In this document: positions 1-7,631 of the stretch, piece after piece
How positions within the stretch are numbered: the stretch's first letter is position 1
Layout of the letters: every line of letters starts with the position of its first letter
Assembly: GCF_002979755.1 (NCBI RefSeq)
Contig: NZ_PCPP01000002.1
Location: 124,001-188,000, forward strand
From: Chryseobacterium culicis
GTDB lineage: Bacteria; Bacteroidota; Bacteroidia; Flavobacteriales; Weeksellaceae
DNA length: 64,000 nucleotides
Direction of reading: 5' to 3'
The notes under the pieces: model-generated
Databases searched by the model: none
Told to the model about the DNA's origin: nothing
Seen by the model: only the letters and a program-made list of their open reading frames with translations
Program-made: the position numbers and the translations under genes

Positions 1-1
1 A

Positions 2-484
2 ATAGACTGTGAGGAAATTATCCCTGAAAACATCAAAATAGAGGAAGCTGCAGCTTACCTTTCGGACTTAAAAGCAGAAGCTTTCAGAAGTCTGGAGGCA
101 GATGAAGTACTTCTGACTGCTGATACGGTAGTCGCTATTGACCATCAAATTCTTGGAAAACCTAAAGATGAAGATGATGCCTTTGCAATGCTTCAAAGCC
201 TTTCGGGAAGAACTCATCAGGTATATACGGGAATTACCATCAAAACAGCCAATACATCTTTTACAGAAACTGATGTAGCAGATGTTACACTGGCTGAGCT
301 TTCGGATGAAGAAATAAACTATTATATTCAGAAGTATAAGCCTTTTGATAAAGCCGGCAGTTATGGTGTCCAGGAATGGCTGGGAATGGCAAAGATCACA
401 AGCCTTACAGGAAGTTATTATACAATTATGGGGCTTCCTACTCATCTCGTTTATAAAATATTGAAAGAAACTGCTCTGATGTAA
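2..484 (+). CDS. maf: Maf-like nucleoside triphosphate pyrophosphatase, 3' part
   Basis: This is the C-terminal 160 residues or so of a Maf/HAM1-type enzyme; the 5' end lies outside the window and the frame is open from base 2. Seen: the family segments around LLTADTVVAID, ILGKP, SGRTHQVYTGI and KAGSYGVQ, followed by a TGSYYTIMGLP stretch close to the stop. Family members hydrolyse non-canonical or canonical nucleoside triphosphates to the monophosphate and pyrophosphate and act in the cytoplasm, as housecleaning enzymes or in septum control. Which substrate subgroup it belongs to cannot be told from this fragment. It is followed by 148 bases and then sprE, so the two may or may not be co-transcribed. 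Confidence 0.93.
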   Translation: MDCEEIIPENIKIEEAAAYLSDLKAEAFRSLEADEVLLTADTVVAIDHQILGKPKDEDDAFAMLQSLSGRTHQVYTGITIKTANTSFTETDVADVTLAELSDEEINYYIQKYKPFDKAGSYGVQEWLGMAKITSLTGSYYTIMGLPTHLVYKILKETALM

Positions 485-632
485 GAGATTTTTGAAAATC
501 CAAATGTCAGTTAAAGAAGAAATAAAATATTTTCGCAAGAAATATAAATATTATTCATTATAAAATTTTATTATTTTTACAAAATCATCAAATGCTGATA
601 ATAAAAAGTAGATTAGCGAGTTATATTGAATA

Positions 633-3203
633 ATGAAAAAGAATATATTATTCCTTTTAGTGATATGCCTTGTTGCTTCCTGTGCTACCAAAACAAAAAA
701 GCCAGAGCAGCGTTCAAGAGTATTAAAAGGGTTTTCCACATATTACAACACTCTGTTTAATGCAAAAGATGCGTTAAACAGTGAATTTACGACCAGAGAC
801 AAAGGACATAAAGACAATTTCTATGCTCCTTACATTCCCATTCTGACTTATGAAGAACAGCCTTTGGGAAGTGATCTTGGGCAAACGGAAGCTTTTGCAG
901 AAAATTCCATGAAGATGGCTGAAGTAGCCAACAGACCTTCGGGAAGAAGTAATTCTGGAGTTCCGAATATCCCTGGAGGACCTTCAGGAAACGGACCTTC
1001 AAGACCTGACGGAGAACAGAGTAAAGGAGCTACAACGCTGGAAATTGCGGAAGCTAAAGCTTTAAAAGCAATCAATAAATATTCTGTAACCAGAAATGGT
1101 GAAGAGAAAAATAAGCAGATTTTCGATGCCTATATGATCCTCGCTCAGGCAAGAATTTATCGAGGTAAATCTCTGGAAGCTCTGGATGCTCTCAATTATG
1201 TTTTCACTCATATGAAAGATGATAAAAGGATTGCATTGGCAAGAATTTATCAGGGTCTGGCTTATGATAAAATCAAAGATTATCACAGGGCACATGAAAC
1301 TTTTGCCAAACTGAAAGGAGAAGATATCAGTAAGAGCTATGCAAAACTGCTGAGCATTTACTATTCTGAATCTCTTCTTGAGGCCGGTAAAAAAGAAGAG
1401 TCGGCCAAGGAACTTGATGATGCTTTTGAACTGAATAGCAACAGAAAGCTGAAAAGCAGAATTGCTTATCTGAGAGGTCAGGTTCTGGAAAATCTTAACC
1501 AAAATGATAAAGCAAGAGAAAGCTATACAGCGGCTTATAAATACGCTAGTGATTTTGAATTTGAAGTAAAATCCCAGATTGCTATTGCCAAAACTTTTAA
1601 CGGCAAAGGCGACTATGCCGGTGCCAAAAATTATCTGGAAGGAATCAGTAAAAAAGGAATGTATGGCTCCAGAAAGAATGAATTTTACTATGCTTTGGGT
1701 TTAATGGCCAATAAAGCAGGAAAAAAAGACGAAGCTCAGCAATTCTTCAGAAAATCTCTTTTTGAAAAGGTTTCTGACCCTCAGATCCGTGGTTTGGCTT
1801 ATTATGAAATAGGAAAAAGCTACCTTGATAAGAATGATTATATCGGAGCCGGAAGCTATTATGATTCTGCACTGGCTGTAATGACTTATGAACCATCTAA
1901 AATCCTTTTAAAAGATCAGTCTGCATATATTAAAAAGATTTCCAGAAACTACTATCTGATCAAAAAGAATGACAGTATTCTTTCTCTGGCAAAGATGAGT
2001 GATGCTCAGAAAACAGATTATTTCACAAAATATATTGCAAAATTAAAGGTTAAAGAAGAAAAGGAGGAACAGGAAAGAAGACGTGCGGAAAGAAGAAAAG
2101 GATTTGATACCGGAGATTACAGTGCCAATTCTATTTTTGCCAATAGTTCCAATTCTTTTGAGGATTTTGGAATAACTACAAAAGGTTTTTACTTCAGTAA
2201 TTCAGGGACTGTAAGCAAAGGAACATCTTCATTTAAGCAAATCTGGGGAGACCGTGCTCTTGCTGACAACTGGCGTTCTTCCAAGAAAATGGCCTCTATT
2301 GAAGATATGAAGAATGAAGCATTGGGAGTTACTTTAGCGCCTAATCCAAGACGTTTTGAGCCTGCATATTATATTGAACAGATTCCTTCGGATCAGGGTA
2401 AATTATCTCAGTTAAAAAAGGACAGAGATACGGCTTCATTAGGTCTGGGGATTATGTATCAAAACTATTTTACCAACACTCCCCTAGCTACGAAAACGCT
2501 TTATGATCTTGTAGATGTAAAACCGGAAGAAAAGGTAATGTTACAGGCCTTGTATGAAATTTTTGCCATGAATTATGAAAAAAATCCACAGGCTTCTGAA
2601 AGAGCAAAACAAATTCTATTAGCAGATTATCCCTATACTTCTTATGCTGAGTTTGCGAGGAATCCTAAGAATAAATCATTTATAAAATCAACAGAAGAAG
2701 TTGAAAACGAATATAAAAAGGCATATGCACTGTTTGAATCAGAAAAATTTGCGGAAAGTAAAGATGTAATTGATCAAACGCTCCAGAAGTTTCCGAAAGA
2801 TGCCCTGGTTCCTAAGCTTTACCTTTTAAATGCATTCAACGCAGGAAAATCCAGTGGAAAGGAAGTAATGATTCTGCAGCTTGAGCAGATTGCCCTGAAT
2901 TATTCTAAAACATCTGAAGGAATAAGAGCTAAAGAAATGCTGAATTATCTGAAAAGTGATTTGAGCTTCCAGGCAACGGATAATAAAGGAAATTCAATTC
3001 CTCAGCAACCTTCAGGAGCTCCTGTACAACCAAGTACCCAAAATACCGGTATTCCACAAATGAACAACGGAAAAGTACAGAAACTGGATAATGCTCAGAA
3101 CCTGAATACAGCCCCACAGCAATTAACCCCAGGCCAGCAGCAAAATCCTAAAAAATCCACGGAAACAAAATCGGGATCAAAGGTGCCACCAAGACCTCAA
3201 TAA
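633..3203 (+). CDS. sprE: SprE/PorW-like TPR lipoprotein of the type IX secretion system
   Basis: An 856-residue protein with a lipoprotein signal peptide: two lysines, a hydrophobic stretch and the lipobox VASC with Cys17. Helical tetratricopeptide-like repeats occupy roughly residues 150-420 and again 600-770; a charged KEEKEEQERRRAERR linker lies near 475 and the last 80 residues are rich in Pro, Gln and Asn. Length and architecture match SprE of Flavobacterium johnsoniae and PorW of Porphyromonas gingivalis, outer-membrane lipoproteins needed for type IX secretion and, in gliders, for motility. Assignment is by recognition of the N-terminal region after the lipobox (LKGFSTYYNTLFNAKDAL) and overall layout. 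It is a monocistronic unit ending in a terminator shared with convergent tsaB. Confidence 0.82.
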   Translation: MKKNILFLLVICLVASCATKTKKPEQRSRVLKGFSTYYNTLFNAKDALNSEFTTRDKGHKDNFYAPYIPILTYEEQPLGSDLGQTEAFAENSMKMAEVANRPSGRSNSGVPNIPGGPSGNGPSRPDGEQSKGATTLEIAEAKALKAINKYSVTRNGEEKNKQIFDAYMILAQARIYRGKSLEALDALNYVFTHMKDDKRIALARIYQGLAYDKIKDYHRAHETFAKLKGEDISKSYAKLLSIYYSESLLEAGKKEESAKELDDAFELNSNRKLKSRIAYLRGQVLENLNQNDKARESYTAAYKYASDFEFEVKSQIAIAKTFNGKGDYAGAKNYLEGISKKGMYGSRKNEFYYALGLMANKAGKKDEAQQFFRKSLFEKVSDPQIRGLAYYEIGKSYLDKNDYIGAGSYYDSALAVMTYEPSKILLKDQSAYIKKISRNYYLIKKNDSILSLAKMSDAQKTDYFTKYIAKLKVKEEKEEQERRRAERRKGFDTGDYSANSIFANSSNSFEDFGITTKGFYFSNSGTVSKGTSSFKQIWGDRALADNWRSSKKMASIEDMKNEALGVTLAPNPRRFEPAYYIEQIPSDQGKLSQLKKDRDTASLGLGIMYQNYFTNTPLATKTLYDLVDVKPEEKVMLQALYEIFAMNYEKNPQASERAKQILLADYPYTSYAEFARNPKNKSFIKSTEEVENEYKKAYALFESEKFAESKDVIDQTLQKFPKDALVPKLYLLNAFNAGKSSGKEVMILQLEQIALNYSKTSEGIRAKEMLNYLKSDLSFQATDNKGNSIPQQPSGAPVQPSTQNTGIPQMNNGKVQKLDNAQNLNTAPQQLTPGQQQNPKKSTETKSGSKVPPRPQ

Positions 3204-3206
3204 AAT

Positions 3207-3240
3207 AAAAAAGCGAAGATTTATTCTTCGCTTTTCTTTT
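3207..3240. terminator. Bidirectional terminator between sprE and tsaB
   Basis: AAGCGAAGA (3211-3219) pairs with TCTTCGCTT (3225-3233), flanked by A-run on the left and T-rich sequence on the right, so it can stop transcription of both convergent genes. The right arm overlaps the tsaB stop codon. Confidence 0.75.
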
Positions 3241-3901
3241 TCTTTACTCCATGAAAGTCTTTGAGATAAAAAGGCTCGAAATAAGCCATATCTTCAAATT
3301 CTTTGTTATCGATCTTTCCCAGTGTTTTCCTGATGAGATATTGTGCGGAAGGATAAACATCTTCTTTAAAAACAGCATTCGGAAGATTCAGTATTTCTTT
3401 TGCTTTTTTAGCACCATCCCCTACAAACAATACTTTTTTATCTTTTAATTCTTCAAAAGAAGTTTCATCTAAAATCTTAGCTTCGGTCTCAGATAATTCT
3501 TCCCCTGTATTACCATCATAAACGGCCGTATAAACCTCCATTCTCCTTGCATCGACCAAAGGCACAACCAAATCGTAGTTATCGCCTAAAAATGGCTCTA
3601 TCATGCTTTCAAGAGAATTTACAGCTACCAGAGGAACCTTGAGCCCATAGCAAAATCCTTTTGCAGAAGCAGCACCAATTCTTAAACCGGTATAAGATCC
3701 TGGACCTTTACCTAAAGAGACAGCTTCAATATCTTTAAGTGAAATCCCCGCTCCTTCCAATGCCCACTCGACATAGGTATGAAGACTTTCAGACTGTTTA
3801 TAGTTTTCAGAAACCTCTTCGCAAAGACATAAGAGCTTCTCATGGTCTGATACAGCTACTGAACAGTTTTTGGACGATGTTTCCAGATATAGAATTTTCA
3901 T
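3221..3901 (-). CDS. tsaB: tRNA threonylcarbamoyladenosine biosynthesis protein TsaB
   Basis: A 226-residue protein of the ASKHA fold; the length is that of bacterial TsaB. Seen: the N-terminal LYLETSSKNCSVAV, the GPGSYTGLRIG signature near residues 67-77 and the KGFCYGLKVPLVAVNSLE segment. TsaB is the inactive TsaD paralogue that forms the TsaBDE complex, which moves threonylcarbamoyl from threonylcarbamoyl-AMP to A37 of ANN-decoding tRNAs. The lysine-rich C-terminus (KKKKSEE) is unremarkable. A TAAATTTG -7 element lies on the minus strand about 60 bases upstream, between this gene and the SDR gene, so it probably has its own promoter. Confidence 0.93.
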   Translation of the reverse strand: MKILYLETSSKNCSVAVSDHEKLLCLCEEVSENYKQSESLHTYVEWALEGAGISLKDIEAVSLGKGPGSYTGLRIGAASAKGFCYGLKVPLVAVNSLESMIEPFLGDNYDLVVPLVDARRMEVYTAVYDGNTGEELSETEAKILDETSFEELKDKKVLFVGDGAKKAKEILNLPNAVFKEDVYPSAQYLIRKTLGKIDNKEFEDMAYFEPFYLKDFHGVKKKKSEE

Positions 3902-3959
3902 TTTTTTATTTTAAGCTAAGCTGCAACATTGCAAGAGCAAAATCGCTTTTAATATTCCG

Positions 3960-3967
3960 CAAATTTA
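3960..3967 (-). promoter_or_regulatory. -7 promoter element of tsaB
   Basis: Read on the minus strand the bases are TAAATTTG, a perfect match to the Bacteroidota -7 consensus TAnnTTTG, about 60 bases before the tsaB start codon. No convincing -33 element was fixed. Confidence 0.5.
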
Positions 3968-3982
3968 CTCCATTATTTTGGA

Positions 3983-4732
3983 CTATTTTCTATAAATCGT
4001 TCTCGGTTCTGCCTGAGCACTTGGATAGATGGTCATATCTGAAACCGTAACATGCTTCGGAGCGTTCACACAATAGGCAATTGCATCAGCAATATCTTCA
4101 GCTTTCAGAGCATCATAGCCCGCATATACAGTTGAAGCTTTTTCACTATCTCCTTTGAATCTTATCAGAGAGAAATCAGTTTCTACAGCACCCGGCTGGA
4201 TGTTCGTTACTTTGATCCCAAATTCAGTAAGTTCTAATCTCATCCCCTCAGAAATAACGTCCACTGCTTTCTTCGTTGCACAGTACACTACTCCATTCGC
4301 ATAAGTCTGTCTCGCTGCTACAGAACTGATATTTACAATATGACCTAAATTTTTAGTTTTCATGATTGGAATAATCATTTTAGAAACATAGAGCAATCCC
4401 TTTACATTGCCATCAATCATAGAATCCCAGTCATCTGTTTTACCAGCGGACAAAGGATCTAATCCATGAGCATTCCCTGCATTATTAATCAGAACATCAA
4501 TATCTTTCCAGTTTTCAGGAAGGGAATTAATTGCGGTTTCAACTTCTTCAAGATTTCTTACATCAAACATTAAACTAAATATTTCGGTATATTGTGAAAG
4601 CTCTGTTTTTACAGATTCCAGCACCTCACTTCTTCTTCCACAGATAATAATTCGGTTCCCTTGTTTTGCAAAAAGTTCTGCAGTGGCTTTTCCTATACCG
4701 GAAGTAGCTCCGGTGATGAATATTGTCTTCAT
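3983..4732 (-). CDS. Short-chain dehydrogenase/reductase (YdfG-like)
   Basis: A 249-residue classical SDR oxidoreductase. Seen: the cofactor-binding TGATSGIGKA at residues 6-15, the NNAG motif, and the active-site arrangement ISSVAARQ then YCATKKA, giving the Ser-Tyr-Lys triad. The C-terminal region (IYPSAQAEPR) resembles the YdfG/serine 3-dehydrogenase subgroup, which reduces 3-hydroxy acids or malonic semialdehyde with NADP(H); the natural substrate here is unknown. Cytoplasmic. The gene stands alone between yraN upstream and tsaB downstream on the same strand. Confidence 0.88.
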   Translation of the reverse strand: MKTIFITGATSGIGKATAELFAKQGNRIIICGRRSEVLESVKTELSQYTEIFSLMFDVRNLEEVETAINSLPENWKDIDVLINNAGNAHGLDPLSAGKTDDWDSMIDGNVKGLLYVSKMIIPIMKTKNLGHIVNISSVAARQTYANGVVYCATKKAVDVISEGMRLELTEFGIKVTNIQPGAVETDFSLIRFKGDSEKASTVYAGYDALKAEDIADAIAYCVNAPKHVTVSDMTIYPSAQAEPRTIYRK

Positions 4733-4746
4733 AAAATTGTTTATTA

Positions 4747-4800
4747 AATGTATGAATGGAATTCTTTACCAATAGCAAGATCGTATGACCTTCATACATT
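4747..4800. repeat. 10-bp inverted repeat between yraN and the SDR gene
   Basis: AATGTATGAA (4747-4756) and TTCATACATT (4791-4800) are perfect inverse copies separated by 34 bases. It could be a weak terminator for yraN or an operator; there is no T-run. Confidence 0.35.
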
Positions 4801-4814
4801 GTTATTTTGATTTA

Positions 4815-5186
4815 CTAATTTGCATCAAATGCCTGAAAAGCATCTGTGATATGATCAATAACTAAATTTTTGTTTTCATCGGGGAGAACAGAGATAATAT
4901 CAAATCTTACCTCATTATTTTTATTAAATTCTTCCAGATAATGATTGGCAGCCGAGACAATAGATTTTATCTTCGTTTTGGTTACAGCTTCATGGGGCAG
5001 CATAAAGATATCTGTAGATCTTGCCTTCACTTCGATAATAATAATCTCATTATCTTTTTCAGCAATAATATCAATCTCCGCTTTCTGAAAACGGAAGTTT
5101 CTGACCAGGATTTTGTACCCCTTTTTCTGAAGATAATCAGCAGCAAGATCCTCTGCTATTTTTCCAAAATCGTTATGATGAGCCAT
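4815..5186 (-). CDS. yraN: YraN family (UPF0102) endonuclease-like protein
   Basis: A 123-residue protein of the usual YraN length. Seen: the N-terminal GKIAEDLAADYLQKKGYKIL helix-strand segment and the nuclease-like core AEIDIIAEKDNEIIIIEVKAR, which keeps the E/D...ExK pattern of Holliday-junction-resolvase-like folds. The biochemical role of the family is not settled; it is tied by context in other bacteria to DNA metabolism or competence. It lies 41 bases downstream of the LD-carboxypeptidase gene on the same strand and may be read with it. Confidence 0.88.
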   Translation of the reverse strand: MAHHNDFGKIAEDLAADYLQKKGYKILVRNFRFQKAEIDIIAEKDNEIIIIEVKARSTDIFMLPHEAVTKTKIKSIVSAANHYLEEFNKNNEVRFDIISVLPDENKNLVIDHITDAFQAFDAN

Positions 5187-5227
5187 ATTTTATGTTTAAG
5201 AGTTTGGAGATAGGAGAGTGGTGATAT

Positions 5228-6157
5228 TTAAAACTCTACTTTGACCTTAGTGCCAACCTTCATTTTAACATTTCCACCGATTAAAAGCGGTCGGTTGTCT
5301 TTAATATGCCCATTCGGGAAGGCAAACACTACAGGAAATTTATATTTTGATATTCTCTCAGAAATTAGCTTGTAAGCAAATTCATCAAAGCTTTCCTCAT
5401 AGCTTTTATTCTCCTTTTCATCTCCCATATTGGTCATACCGCCAACGATGAGTCCTTTGATTTTATTGAATACTCCAGCCAGCTCCAGAGTCATAATCAT
5501 ACGGTCAAGCGCATAAAAGTTTTCTCCGATATCTTCAATAAACAATACTTTATCTTTAAAATCAAAGGAATATTTGGTGCCTAAAAGGGCATAAACAAGG
5601 GCTAAATTCCCTCCAACCAATTCTCCTTCAATATTCCCTTCTTTATTGAATTGATGAGATTCAAGGCTATATTTTGGCTTTTTCCCTTTTAAGATATCAA
5701 AAATCAGGTCATAGCTTTCTTCCGTAACTCCAAAACTCGAAGTTTTAATCGTTTGTCCGTGAATGGAGGCAAAACCTTTTTTCAACAGATAACTTTGTAT
5801 AACTGTGTTATCGGAATATCCGATGTACCATTTCGGGTTTTCTGTGAAATTTTTCAGTTTCAGATGCTGAATCAGATGCTGGCAGCCATAACCTCCTCTG
5901 GAAGCCCATACAGCTTTAACTTCTATATCATTTAAAGCCCAGTTGATATCTTTTATTCTTTCCTTTTCTGTTCCGGCATAATTGTATCCGTTTGAAAATT
6001 TGGTGTAAAGATGCTCCCCGAGAATGGGTTCAAAACCTCTACTTTTAATCATTTCTATTCCCTTTTCCAGTTGAGAGGCATCTACCGATCCTGCAGGGGA
6101 AATAACAGCTATTTTGTCTCCTTTTTTAAGAGACTTAGGAAAGATCATTTTTTTCAT
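5228..6157 (-). CDS. ldcA: Muramoyltetrapeptide (LD-) carboxypeptidase, peptidase family S66
   Basis: A 309-residue cytoplasmic serine peptidase that trims the terminal D-Ala from murein tetrapeptides during cell-wall recycling. Seen: N-terminal GDKIAVISPAG, the ASRGGYG segment near 85-91, GYSD with the likely nucleophile Ser115, FIEDIGE (Glu208 or Glu212) and the C-terminal FPNGH with His283, which together supply the Ser-Glu-His triad of the family. There is no signal peptide. Its start codon overlaps the stop of the LysE-type gene by four bases, so the two are translationally coupled. Confidence 0.9.
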   Translation of the reverse strand: MKKMIFPKSLKKGDKIAVISPAGSVDASQLEKGIEMIKSRGFEPILGEHLYTKFSNGYNYAGTEKERIKDINWALNDIEVKAVWASRGGYGCQHLIQHLKLKNFTENPKWYIGYSDNTVIQSYLLKKGFASIHGQTIKTSSFGVTEESYDLIFDILKGKKPKYSLESHQFNKEGNIEGELVGGNLALVYALLGTKYSFDFKDKVLFIEDIGENFYALDRMIMTLELAGVFNKIKGLIVGGMTNMGDEKENKSYEESFDEFAYKLISERISKYKFPVVFAFPNGHIKDNRPLLIGGNVKMKVGTKVKVEF

Positions 6158-6840
6158 TTTGTTTTTTGATATTTTACTTCTTTCTTCTCTGCTTCTTCCA
6201 GCTGTCTTTCAAACTGATTGAACTTCTTGAAACTTTGCAGGAAGATAAAGAAACTGAATACAATAAGAATACAGCCAACAACTCTTCTGATTTGGTTGGC
6301 TAGTTTTTGTGTTAATTTATCGTGAAATTGCTTGGCAAGAAATATCTTGGCAAGATCTATTGAAAGGTATGTGGCCAGTACTATGCCTATGTATAAAATA
6401 AAACTGCTGGTGTCCGGATATTGATTCCTTACGGAAATTACCGTTACCAGCCAGAAAAGGATGACCCCAACATTGAGAAGATTAAAGAAAAAGCCATTGA
6501 AAAATGTTTTAATATAATTCTGGCCAATGATCCTTTCCTCACCAGGCATATGCATTTTGGTTTTGGTGACCAGCATCACAATCCCGTAGATAAAAATAAG
6601 AATAGAAGTGATCCTATAAAATCCCGGATGTTTATCAATTAAAGTGACAATATCTGTACTGGCATAGTACGCCGCTACAATGCATAATAAATCTGCCGTA
6701 ATAACGCCAAGATCCAGTGATAAGGCATGTCTGGGGCCTCTGGAAAAGCTGGTTTCAATTAACAGGAAAAATATAGGTCCTATGAAAACCAGGCTCAGCA
6801 TAAATCCTAATATGATGGCAGATAGTACAAGTTCTAGCAT
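6154..6840 (-). CDS. LysE/RhtB-type amino-acid exporter
   Basis: A 228-residue inner-membrane protein with about six hydrophobic segments. Seen: the N-terminal GFMLSLVFIGPIFFLLIETS segment followed by GPRHALSLDLGV, the typical first helix and loop of LysE transporters, which export amino acids or related small molecules. The C-terminal tail (about 20 residues) is charged and cytoplasmic. It precedes and overlaps the LD-carboxypeptidase gene, which suggests export of cell-wall-derived amino acids, but that is only context. The substrate is unknown. Confidence 0.85.
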   Translation of the reverse strand: MLELVLSAIILGFMLSLVFIGPIFFLLIETSFSRGPRHALSLDLGVITADLLCIVAAYYASTDIVTLIDKHPGFYRITSILIFIYGIVMLVTKTKMHMPGEERIIGQNYIKTFFNGFFFNLLNVGVILFWLVTVISVRNQYPDTSSFILYIGIVLATYLSIDLAKIFLAKQFHDKLTQKLANQIRRVVGCILIVFSFFIFLQSFKKFNQFERQLEEAEKKEVKYQKTK

Positions 6841-7035
6841 TAAGTGGTGTTTTAAAATGAAAAAAAATTCATTTCGTTTTATACAAAGTTAGACTTTATG
6901 ATTTAATTATTCAATAAAGTTGTGATATATCCACTTGATTTTAATCAGAGTTTAATGTAAAATTTTAAAGGAAATAAGAAGGAATAGGGAAGTATTCGCA
7001 GTAGGAACAGCTCACTAAACTTGTTTTTCATTGAT

Positions 7036-7090
7036 TATAAACAAGAAAGAGATCATTCCTCATAGGAACAACCTCTTTCTTGTTATGTTT
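7036..7090. terminator. Terminator of the rnr operon, long stem with an inner hairpin
   Basis: A 12-bp perfect stem AACAAGAAAGAG (7040-7051) with CTCTTTCTTGTT (7073-7084), and a second small stem TTCCT/AGGAA (7056-7068) inside the loop. It sits just downstream of the 170-residue gene on the minus strand and is T-rich on both sides. Confidence 0.7.
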
Positions 7091-7118
7091 TTACTGATTA
7101 TGTTGAGTAGTCTTATTT

Positions 7119-7631
7119 TTATTTATCCTGACAATTTTCATTAAAAACGAATTCGAAATCTTTTCTGATTTTAAGACCAAAAATGCCTCGTTCAAAGGTA
7201 TAAATAACCTGATTTTTAAACAGCATTCTTTTATAATCAATCCAAAAACTTCTTGTCATATATGAATATTCATAGGCGTTTCCACTCAAATAAACGTAAG
7301 TTGTCTTTCCTTTCTGATGGCTGCGCACACTTCCAACCTCTGAAACCATAGATCTGAAACAGTATGTTTCTTTGGTAGGATTCATTCCTGTAACATAATT
7401 GATCAAAAAGAATCCATTAATTATCTGTGGAAAAGTGACTCCAAAAAAATATTTTCTCCCTTGTTTATTGATATCGATAATATTTCTTTTAATTAAAATA
7501 TTACATAATATAACAAGAACGACAATAACCAGTACAAAAAGATAAAAATTGATAACAGTATTAAAAAGGACTGTTATCAATAATATTACATTTAAGATAC
7601 TAAAGACAATAGATTTATCTATCTTGGTCAT
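7119..7631 (-). CDS. Hypothetical membrane protein
   Basis: A 170-residue protein I do not recognise. The first 60 residues hold two hydrophobic stretches (about 8-26 and 28-46), so the N-terminus is probably anchored in the inner membrane; a third, weaker one lies near 65-80 (FGVTFPQIINGFFLINYVTG). The rest is soluble and mildly basic, with aromatic clusters such as YEYSYMTRSFW. Its start codon lies 17 bases inside the end of rnr, so it is read from the same transcript. Nothing in it indicates a link to RNA decay. Confidence 0.7.
   Translation of the reverse strand: MTKIDKSIVFSILNVILLITVLFNTVINFYLFVLVIVVLVILCNILIKRNIIDINKQGRKYFFGVTFPQIINGFFLINYVTGMNPTKETYCFRSMVSEVGSVRSHQKGKTTYVYLSGNAYEYSYMTRSFWIDYKRMLFKNQVIYTFERGIFGLKIRKDFEFVFNENCQDK

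Noticed and set aside
5283..5340. CCCATTCGG resembling a LytTR half-site
   Set aside because: Lies inside the LD-carboxypeptidase coding sequence, single, without a partner at 21 bp.
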